In this document: positions 18,255-25,432 of the stretch, one piece after another
Position numbering within the stretch: position 1 is the first letter of the stretch
Layout: each line of letters opens with the position of its first letter
Source: G963663315 sp965214205
GTDB lineage: Bacteria; Pseudomonadota; Gammaproteobacteria; Arenicellales; Poriferihabitantaceae
Assembly (NCBI GenBank): GCA_965214205.1
Contig: OZ243941.1
Coordinates: 1,488,001-1,552,000, forward strand
Direction of reading: 5' to 3'
DNA length: 64,000 bases
Program-made: the position numbers and the translations under genes
The notes under the pieces: model-generated
Seen by the model: only the letters and a program-made list of their open reading frames with translations
Databases searched by the model: none
Told to the model about the DNA's origin: nothing

Positions 18255-19601
18255 CTATGGTTTTAGTGGTTTTAGTGGTTTTTTCAGTTCGGCGATGATG
18301 AAATCGTCCCGCGCCGGGCCGCTGTATTGGTCGCCCTGGAAAATAGCCTCCATGACCTGATCGTTTATCCGTCGCATATACTCGCCGTCGTCTGAAGATT
18401 CGCTGGCGGGGGCATGGACCACCGTATCGCTGCCATAAGTCGCGACCGGCCCCGGCTGAAGGTCGGCGGGTTGGGGCGGCGGTTGGCCTTTGGCCAGGTC
18501 GCGGGCCAGCCGCCGCAGCCGCCGTCGGTAAAGAATAACCCCGCGGTCCGCGGCGACCAGATGCTCCCTGGAATGTTCGGAAATGGCGCCCATCCCCTCG
18601 ACCGCTTCCACGTCACCCGGGCTGATTTGTTTCTCCTGATAAGTGCGTTCCATGACCTCGCCCTGTTCGATTCGCTCAATTCCCTCGCGATTATTGAATT
18701 CCGGCGGGTCGCCACGCGGCCCGAAGTTGGCCCAGGCATAAGCGATGCAACGCTCGTCGTCAACCGGAACCACCCAGCGCGTAAAAGCGCTTCGACCGAA
18801 GCGCTTCAGTTCGGTTCCATCGGTTGCAAAGGCGGCTCCCGACTGGGTAAAGTTCGGCAGGATCAGTTCATTCACCCGCACCCAGGCATTCTCATTGACT
18901 CGCCGTGTCGCCGTGCCCAGAAAGCGGATGCGGTCACGCTCATAAAACTGATATTCCCCGACCACGCCAAACCCCTCAGTGAACTGCTTCTGATGCAAAA
19001 ATGCAGTGTGTACCGGGTCCACGATCGCGTCCAGCACCTGAATCCAGTTACAGTTGAACACCGCCGAATAGGGAGTCATGATCATGTCGGGCAGATCGTA
19101 AACATCATAGTGGGGGAACCGGGGCTTTTCCTGCGGCGGCCCCAGATAGGCGAAGATCAAGCCCCGGAACTCGGTCACCGGATAGGCGCCGAGGCGTCTG
19201 GATTGTCGAATGCTCGCGGCGCCGTCGGAATGATCAGGTTGTCCGGGGATTTCGAGTATGGAGCCATCGACATCGAATAACCAGCCGTGATAGCAGCAGC
19301 GAATCCCTCTGGTTTCACAACGGCCGAATTCCAGTGAGGCCCGGCGATGCGGGCAGTTTTTATGAACCAGACCGATGCGGTCACTGCGGTCGCGAAACAG
19401 GACCAGTTCCTCGCCCATCACCCGCACCCGTTTCGGGCGGTCTTTCAATTCCGAGGTGATCGCCACCGGATGCCAGTACCGCCGCATCAATTCCCCCATC
19501 ACGGTTCCGGCGCCGGTCTCGGCCAGTTCATGGTCATGGTTACCCGCAAAACTCTGGTGGTAACCGCAATAAGGCTGGAAGTTTTCCTGATCTTGTGACA
19601 T
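18255..19601 (-). CDS. Rieske non-haem iron oxygenase, large (alpha) subunit
   Basis: 448 residues. Rieske [2Fe-2S] ligands are Cys83 and His85 (NCPHRRASL) and Cys102 and His105 (RCCYHGW). The mononuclear iron site is in NWIQVLDAIVDPVHTAFLH, with two His and an upstream Asp. The layout fits the phthalate/vanillate O-demethylase-like group of aromatic-ring or O-demethylating oxygenases that use a separate ferredoxin or reductase. The ferredoxin gene lies immediately upstream; no reductase is adjacent. The C-terminus ends in a small KKPLKPLKP repeat. The substrate cannot be read from sequence; an aromatic or N-methyl compound is possible. Confidence 0.9.
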   Translation of the reverse strand: MSQDQENFQPYCGYHQSFAGNHDHELAETGAGTVMGELMRRYWHPVAITSELKDRPKRVRVMGEELVLFRDRSDRIGLVHKNCPHRRASLEFGRCETRGIRCCYHGWLFDVDGSILEIPGQPDHSDGAASIRQSRRLGAYPVTEFRGLIFAYLGPPQEKPRFPHYDVYDLPDMIMTPYSAVFNCNWIQVLDAIVDPVHTAFLHQKQFTEGFGVVGEYQFYERDRIRFLGTATRRVNENAWVRVNELILPNFTQSGAAFATDGTELKRFGRSAFTRWVVPVDDERCIAYAWANFGPRGDPPEFNNREGIERIEQGEVMERTYQEKQISPGDVEAVEGMGAISEHSREHLVAADRGVILYRRRLRRLARDLAKGQPPPQPADLQPGPVATYGSDTVVHAPASESSDDGEYMRRINDQVMEAIFQGDQYSGPARDDFIIAELKKPLKPLKP

Positions 19602-19631
19602 GCCGATTTCAAACCTGGTTGAATGCGAGTT

Positions 19632-19949
19632 CTACACGCCGACCCAGACCATGCCGTCCTCGATCTTTACCGAGTACACCGCCAGGTCGATGATCGCCGG
19701 GGGGGTGAGCGCCTTGCCGGTTCGTATATCAAATAAAGCCTGATGCAGCGGGCACTCGATGCAGCCGTCCTCGATAATGCCGTCTGAAAGCCAGGCGTGT
19801 TCATGAGTACAGGCATCGTCCACGGCAAAAGCCTGGTCGCCCAGCTTGCAGAGCGCGATCAATTTGTCATTAATCCTGACCTGGGTAGGTTCTTCATCAT
19901 CCAGTTGGGAAAACGGTACGGTCCGATACCATTGAAGTGGTGTGGTCAT
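19632..19949 (-). CDS. Rieske-type ferredoxin of the oxygenase system
   Basis: 105 residues. The Rieske ligands are seen as DDACTHEHAWLSDG and ECPLHQALFDIRTGKALTPP, the standard C-x-H and C-x2-H pair. This matches the biphenyl/naphthalene dioxygenase-type ferredoxins that pass electrons from a reductase to the oxygenase. It is first in the minus-strand operon, 30 bases before the oxygenase gene, so the two very likely form a partner pair. The reductase must be encoded elsewhere. Confidence 0.93.
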   Translation of the reverse strand: MTTPLQWYRTVPFSQLDDEEPTQVRINDKLIALCKLGDQAFAVDDACTHEHAWLSDGIIEDGCIECPLHQALFDIRTGKALTPPAIIDLAVYSVKIEDGMVWVGV

Positions 19950-20066
19950 TATGCTAAAAGCCGATACCGGGAAAATTCAGGAAGTTACCCTATCTTCTGT
20001 GCAGGGTCAAGCGGGCGATCAATTCCACTAAAATCCAGCCAAAACGGCCAATCAGGTAACCAGAAC

Positions 20067-21491
20067 ATGAGACGAAACAGAAAGGCGAAAATTGTGGCGA
20101 CGCTGGGGCCGGCCAGTCAAAGCGAACCTATGATCCGTGAACTGTTCGATTGCGGGGTCGATGTGTTTCGACTCAATTTCAGCCATGGAACCCATCAGGA
20201 ACACGGGCAACGTGTTGATATTTGCAGAAAAATAGAAAAACAGACTGGCCGGCCAATCGGGCTCCTGATCGACATACAGGGCCCCAAGCTGAGGCTGGGC
20301 GAAATCAGGAAAGGCAAGGCGGCGCTCAAGAAAGGTTCCACCTTTCGCCTCGATATGAATGAAGCGCCGGGCAACAAGCGCCGGGCGCCGTTGCCCCATC
20401 CTGAAATATTCGCAGCCCTTGAGCCGGGCAATGAACTGATGATAGACGATGGCCGGGTCAGGCTGAAAGTCGTGAATTGCACACCGGATTTCGCGGATAC
20501 CGAGGTGGTTGTGGGAGGCGTGATCAGTGACCACAAAGGAGTGAATGTGCCGGAGGTGATCCTGCCGGTTTCCGTGCTCACCAGAAAGGACCGCGAAGAC
20601 CTCGAATACGGACTCGGACTGGGTATTGACTGGGTTGCCCAGTCCTTTGTACAGCGGCCATCGGATGTGGAAGAACTGAAGTCGATAGTCGGAGACCGCG
20701 CAAAGATCATGGTCAAGCTGGAGAAACCCTCGGCCCTGGAATACCTGGATGAAATTCTTGAAATCTGTGATGGCATCATGGTGGCGCGGGGGGATCTGGG
20801 CGTCGAATTGCCGCCGCAGAGGGTGCCTGTCGTACAGAAAGAAATTATCCGCCAGTGCCGTCAGGCCGGGAAGCCGGTTGTGGTGGCCACTCACATGCTG
20901 GACTCCATGGTATTCAATCCGATACCCACTCGCGCCGAAGCGTCCGATGTGGCGACCGCCGTTTACGATGGTGTGGACGCGGTGATGTTATCGGCGGAAT
21001 CGGCCGCGGGAGAGTATCCGGTACAGTCGGTACAGATGATGAACAGTATTATCGAAGAGGTGGAGGGCGATCCGGTCTATTCTTCCATCATCGAGGCGCA
21101 GCGTCCGCAGCCGGACAGCACGACGGCGGATGCGATCTGTAATGCGTTGCAGACCATGACCGGGATATTGTCATCGACGGCTACGGTGACCTATACCGAT
21201 TCCGGCGGCACCAGCCTGCGCGCGGCCCGCGAGCGGCCCCATGCGCCGATTTTGAGCCTGACTCCGTCTGTCCGGTCTGCCCGTTACATGACCATTGTCT
21301 GGGGGGTTCATGCCGTGACCGTGGATGTAGCCAATGAACAGGCCGATATCAACCGGATCATTGATGCGGCGAAAGCGATTGCCGTGCAGGAAAAGTTCGC
21401 TGTGCCCGGGGAGGCGGTCGTGATCGCGGCCGGGCTGCCGTTCGGCAAGTCGGGGACAACTAATCTGTTGCATGTAGCCCGGATCGAATAA
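20067..21491 (+). CDS. pyk: Pyruvate kinase
   Basis: 474 residues from ATG 20067; the frame extends upstream to 19797 but only over non-conserved sequence. It starts with MRRNRKAKIVATLGPAS. Other hallmarks are the substrate-binding FRLNFSHG, the catalytic Lys region IMVKLEKPSALEYLDEI, and the Mg/Glu loop GIMVARGDLGVELP. It converts phosphoenolpyruvate and ADP to pyruvate and ATP, the final step of glycolysis. It diverges from the Rieske ferredoxin gene and stands alone. It is a normal-length bacterial enzyme with the allosteric C-domain at about 340-474. Confidence 0.97.
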   Translation: MRRNRKAKIVATLGPASQSEPMIRELFDCGVDVFRLNFSHGTHQEHGQRVDICRKIEKQTGRPIGLLIDIQGPKLRLGEIRKGKAALKKGSTFRLDMNEAPGNKRRAPLPHPEIFAALEPGNELMIDDGRVRLKVVNCTPDFADTEVVVGGVISDHKGVNVPEVILPVSVLTRKDREDLEYGLGLGIDWVAQSFVQRPSDVEELKSIVGDRAKIMVKLEKPSALEYLDEILEICDGIMVARGDLGVELPPQRVPVVQKEIIRQCRQAGKPVVVATHMLDSMVFNPIPTRAEASDVATAVYDGVDAVMLSAESAAGEYPVQSVQMMNSIIEEVEGDPVYSSIIEAQRPQPDSTTADAICNALQTMTGILSSTATVTYTDSGGTSLRAARERPHAPILSLTPSVRSARYMTIVWGVHAVTVDVANEQADINRIIDAAKAIAVQEKFAVPGEAVVIAAGLPFGKSGTTNLLHVARIE

Positions 21492-21572
21492 GCCGCCGGA
21501 CCGGTCTCCTGCAGTTCATCGTCGAGATTGGCCGGCGCACAGCTTTACAACAATCACCACAACGGGTATTCT

Positions 21573-21589
21573 TGGTATATTGTATACCA
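21573..21589. promoter_or_regulatory. Perfect 7-bp inverted repeat upstream of sucC
   Basis: TGGTATA-TTG-TATACCA: two 7-base arms around a 3-base centre, about 110 bases before the sucC start. The TGGT...ACCA outline is like operators bound by FadR-branch GntR repressors. No regulator gene of that kind is in the window, so the link is only an inference. Confidence 0.45.
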
Positions 21590-21698
21590 GACCCCCCCGG
21601 CCTGCCTGTCCTGTCGTCAATGGGAATTGTTGCCAGAGAGGGTTCGGGGTATACTCCGGCGTTCTTTTCCCTGGAATATCCTCTAAATATCCATAATC

Positions 21699-22868
21699 AT
21701 GAATATCCATGAGTATCAGGCCAAGGCTCTGTTGTCTGACTTTGGCGTTGCTGTTCCGCAAGGCAGGATTGCGTTCACCGTTGATGAGGCGTTGAGCGCG
21801 GGGCGGGAGCTGGGTGGCCCGGTCTGGGTGGTCAAGGCCCAGATTCATGCCGGCGGCCGGGGCAAGGGCGGGGGCGTCAAAGTGGTTTCCTCGATTGAGG
21901 ATCTGCAGACTGCATCCAACGATATCCTCGGTATGCAACTGGTCACTCACCAGACCGGCCCCGAAGGCCAGACAGTCAAGCGGATTTACATTGAAGAAGG
22001 CTGTGACATCGCGCGGGAACTCTATCTTGGCATGCTGGTGGACCGGGGGACGAGCCGGGTCACGGTGATTGCCTCTACCGAAGGCGGTATGGATATTGAG
22101 GAAGTGGCCGCAAATACCCCGGAAAGAATCATCACGGTGGTGATTGATCCGGTTACCGGCCTGCAACCCTTTCATGCCCGCAAACTGGCGTATGGCTTGA
22201 ATCTGTCCGGGGGGCAGGTCCGCTCCGCGGTCCGATTCATGCAGGGGATGTACCAGGCGTTTACACAACTCGACGCCAGTATGGTCGAGATCAATCCGCT
22301 GGTGGTGACGGGCGGCGGGGACCTGCTCGCGCTGGACGCGAAAATGAATTTTGACAGCAACGCGCTGTATCGCCAACCTGCCATCGCCGGATTGCGGGAT
22401 GAGGACGAGGAGGACCCGGCGGAAGCGAAAGCCAGCGAATATGACCTGAACTATATCAAGCTCGATGGGGACATCGGCTGTATGGTCAACGGAGCGGGGC
22501 TGGCTATGGCGACCATGGACATTATTCAACTGTATGGCAGTTCACCGGCGAACTTTCTGGACGTGGGCGGCGGCGCTACCACTGAACGGGTTACCGAAGC
22601 ATTCAAGATCATTCTGTCTGACGATAATGTCAAGGGCATTCTGGTGAATATTTTTGGCGGCATCATGCGTTGTGACGTGATTGCCGGGGGGATTGTCGCT
22701 GGCGCCAGAGAGGCAGAACTCGACGTGCCGCTGGTGGTTCGTCTTGAGGGTACCAATGTGGACGAAGGCAAGCGGATTCTGGCCGAGTCGCAGTTGCCGA
22801 TTGTGCTGGCCGACAATCTTGATGACGCGGCCCGGAAAGTGGTTCAGGTCGTCAACGGAGAGGGCTGA
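21699..22868 (+). CDS. sucC: Succinate-CoA ligase (ADP-forming), beta subunit
   Basis: 389 residues. Starts MNIHEYQAKALLSDFGVAVP. The ATP-grasp domain (about residues 1-240) includes VKAQIHAGGRGKGGGVK, and the C-terminal CoA-ligase domain has NFLDVGGGATTERV and INIFGGIMRCD-type sequence. It forms a heterotetramer with SucD and makes ATP from succinyl-CoA in the TCA cycle. The stop and the sucD ATG overlap by one base. Malate-CoA ligase (MtkA) of the serine cycle is a close relative and cannot be excluded in this one-carbon context, but the sequence reads more like SucC. Confidence 0.92.
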   Translation: MNIHEYQAKALLSDFGVAVPQGRIAFTVDEALSAGRELGGPVWVVKAQIHAGGRGKGGGVKVVSSIEDLQTASNDILGMQLVTHQTGPEGQTVKRIYIEEGCDIARELYLGMLVDRGTSRVTVIASTEGGMDIEEVAANTPERIITVVIDPVTGLQPFHARKLAYGLNLSGGQVRSAVRFMQGMYQAFTQLDASMVEINPLVVTGGGDLLALDAKMNFDSNALYRQPAIAGLRDEDEEDPAEAKASEYDLNYIKLDGDIGCMVNGAGLAMATMDIIQLYGSSPANFLDVGGGATTERVTEAFKIILSDDNVKGILVNIFGGIMRCDVIAGGIVAGAREAELDVPLVVRLEGTNVDEGKRILAESQLPIVLADNLDDAARKVVQVVNGEG

Positions 22869-23740
22869 TGTCAGTACTGGTAAACCGTAACACAAAAGTC
22901 ATTTGCCAGGGATTTACCGGTTCCCAGGCTACATTCCACAGTGAGCAGGCGATCAGCTATGGCACCGGCATGGTTGGCGGCGTGACGCCGGGCAAGGGCG
23001 GAATGGTTCATCTCGGGTTGCCGGTTTTCAATACCGTCGAAGAGGCTGTGGCCGTCACTGGAGCGGACGCCTCCGTCATCTATGTGCCTCCGCCTTTTGC
23101 CGCGGACGCCATCCTCGAAGCGATTGACGCGGGGGTTGCGCTGGTGGTGTGCATTACCGAAGGAGTTCCGGTACTGGACATGATCCGGGTCAAACGCGCG
23201 CTCGAAAATTCGGCGACCAGATTGATAGGACCGAACTGCCCCGGCGTGATTACCCCGGATGAATGCAAGATCGGCATCATGCCGGGCCACATTCATAAAA
23301 AGGGCAGCGTTGGCATTGTTTCGCGGTCCGGGACATTGACCTATGAGGCCGTTGCGCAGACCACCGCTGAAGGTCTTGGTCAAAGCTCCTGTATTGGAAT
23401 CGGCGGCGACCCGGTGAACGGAACCAGCTTTGTCGATTGTCTGGAGATGTTCCTGGCGGATCCGGAAACCGAATCCATTGTAATGATCGGTGAGATCGGC
23501 GGTACCGCGGAGGAGGAGGCGGCTGACTTCATCCGTCAGAGTAAAACCGGAAAACCGGTATGTGGTTTCATAGCGGGGGTTACGGCGCCTCCCGGCAGAC
23601 GAATGGGACATGCCGGCGCCATCATTGCCGGCGGCAAGGGCGGCGCGGCTGAAAAAATCGAAGCCCTGAAAAGCGCCGGCATCGCGGTAGCCGATTCCCC
23701 GGCCTCGCTGGGGCGTACCCTGAAACAGGTTATCGGTTAA
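22868..23740 (+). CDS. sucD: Succinate-CoA ligase, alpha subunit
   Basis: 290 residues. N-terminal CoA-binding Rossmann-like domain (KVICQGFTGSQATFHSEQAI, VGGVTPGKGG) and C-terminal ligase domain. The phosphorylated histidine lies in the GHAGAIIAGG region (RRMGHAGAI). It partners SucC. The start overlaps sucC, giving strict coupling. The next gene, the formate dehydrogenase fusion, follows after nine bases on the same strand, so sucCD and fdh may share a transcript, which is unusual for a TCA-cycle gene pair normally joined to sucAB. Confidence 0.94.
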   Translation: MSVLVNRNTKVICQGFTGSQATFHSEQAISYGTGMVGGVTPGKGGMVHLGLPVFNTVEEAVAVTGADASVIYVPPPFAADAILEAIDAGVALVVCITEGVPVLDMIRVKRALENSATRLIGPNCPGVITPDECKIGIMPGHIHKKGSVGIVSRSGTLTYEAVAQTTAEGLGQSSCIGIGGDPVNGTSFVDCLEMFLADPETESIVMIGEIGGTAEEEAADFIRQSKTGKPVCGFIAGVTAPPGRRMGHAGAIIAGGKGGAAEKIEALKSAGIAVADSPASLGRTLKQVIG

Positions 23741-23749
23741 TTTCAGGCA

Positions 23750-25432
23750 ATGTCAAAGCGTCGTCATCCGGGTCGCGGCAAAGCCAAAGCCAGCGCCCAC
23801 CTGAAAGGCCGACAGGTTGATCCTTCAGCGTTACAGGAAATCCAGTCCCTGCTTGAGGGTTTGCCGCTGCGGCGTGATTTGCTGATTGAGTATCTGCACC
23901 GGATACAGGATAAATATGGTTATCTTTCGAGCGCCCATCTGGCGGCGCTGGCGTCGATCATGCGTCTGGCCCAGACCGAGGTCTATGAAGTGGCCACTTT
24001 TTATGCGCATTTTGATGTGGTCAAGGAAGGTCAGACTCCGCCTCCGCCGCTCACAATCCGGGTCTGTGACAGTATTGCCTGTCAGTTGGCCGGAGCGCAG
24101 GAACTGATCGGGGAACTGGAGCGGCAGGCGCCGCCGGACACGGTGCGCGTCCGATCAGCGCCGTGCATGGGGCGCTGTGAAATGGCGCCGGTCGCGGAGG
24201 TCGGCCATCATCATATCGCGCGCGCGGACACCGAAAAACTGTTGGCCGCCGCGAGCGCCGGGCAGACTCATCCTGAATTGCCGGATTATATCGACTATCA
24301 AAAATATACCGATGACGGCGGTTACCGGTTGCTCCGGGATTGTCTGGCCGGAACCCGGACACCCGAAGACATCATCGACAGCCTGAATGAATCGGAACTG
24401 AAAGGCCTGGGCGGAGCCGGGTTTCCAGCCGGGCGGAAGTGGAACATTGTTCGCGGTTTCGACGCCCCCAGACTGATGGCGGTCAATGCCGATGAGGGTG
24501 AACCGGGTACGTTCAAGGACCGCTACTACATGGAAACGGACCCCCATCGTTTCATCGAAGGTATGCTGATTGCAGCCTGGGCGGTAGGTACCGAAACCGC
24601 TTACGTTTATGTTCGGGACGAATATCCGGCCATCGTTTCATTGTTGAAAACGGAAATCCGCAAGGTTCAGGAAGCCGGCCTTGCGGATCATGTCGGGATC
24701 GAGGTTCGCCGGGGAGCGGGCGCGTATATCTGTGGAGAAGAGTCCGCGATGATCGAATCCATTGAAGGCAAACGGGGACTGCCCAGAAACCGACCGCCCT
24801 ATGTGGCCGAGCTTGGCCTGTTCGGCAGACCCACGCTGGAACATAATGTCGAGACCCTGTTCTGGGTCCGGGACATCGTCGAGAAGGGCGCGCAATGGTT
24901 TGCCGGAGCCGGAGTAAATGGCCGCAAGGGCTGGCGCAGCTACTCGGTTTCCGGACGGGTCAATAATCCAGGGGTCAAGCTGGCCCCGGCTGGAGTGACG
25001 ATCAGGCAGTTGATTGATGATTATTGTGGCGGCATGATTGAGGGACACACTTTCAAGGGGTATTTGCCGGGGGGCGCGTCCGGAGGCATTTTACCGGCTT
25101 CCGTGAGTGACGTTCCGCTCGATTTTGGGACGCTTCAGGAATACGGCTGTTTCATCGGTTCGGCTGCGGTTGTGGTGTTCAGTGAGCATGATAATATGAA
25201 GGATGTCGCGTTGAACCTGATGCGGTTCTTTCAGGATGAGAGTTGCGGGCAGTGTACGCCTTGCAGGGTCGGCACCGAAAAGGCGGTCAAGGTGATGCAG
25301 GAGCCGCAATGGGATGTCGATTTGTTGAATGATTTGAGCGCCGTGATGACCGATGCCTCGATATGCGGCCTTGGGCAGGCCGCGGGCAATCCCATCAACT
25401 GTGTGCTGAAATATTTCCCGGAGGATTTATAG
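23750..25432 (+). CDS. NAD-dependent formate dehydrogenase, fused gamma-beta (FdsG-FdsB) subunit
   Basis: 560 residues. Residues about 30-170 are a NuoE-like [2Fe-2S] domain (VCDSIACQLAG, then APCMGRCEMAP). The rest is NuoF-like: FMN site LGGAGFPAGRKWN, NADH site NADEGEPGTFKDRY, and [4Fe-4S] ligands ESCGQCTPCRVGT. It forms the diaphorase module that passes electrons from formate to NAD+. FdsG and FdsB are separate proteins in Cupriavidus but fused in Methylobacterium-type Fdh1B, as here. The stop overlaps the alpha-subunit GTG by one base. Confidence 0.9.
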   Translation: MSKRRHPGRGKAKASAHLKGRQVDPSALQEIQSLLEGLPLRRDLLIEYLHRIQDKYGYLSSAHLAALASIMRLAQTEVYEVATFYAHFDVVKEGQTPPPPLTIRVCDSIACQLAGAQELIGELERQAPPDTVRVRSAPCMGRCEMAPVAEVGHHHIARADTEKLLAAASAGQTHPELPDYIDYQKYTDDGGYRLLRDCLAGTRTPEDIIDSLNESELKGLGGAGFPAGRKWNIVRGFDAPRLMAVNADEGEPGTFKDRYYMETDPHRFIEGMLIAAWAVGTETAYVYVRDEYPAIVSLLKTEIRKVQEAGLADHVGIEVRRGAGAYICGEESAMIESIEGKRGLPRNRPPYVAELGLFGRPTLEHNVETLFWVRDIVEKGAQWFAGAGVNGRKGWRSYSVSGRVNNPGVKLAPAGVTIRQLIDDYCGGMIEGHTFKGYLPGGASGGILPASVSDVPLDFGTLQEYGCFIGSAAVVVFSEHDNMKDVALNLMRFFQDESCGQCTPCRVGTEKAVKVMQEPQWDVDLLNDLSAVMTDASICGLGQAAGNPINCVLKYFPEDL

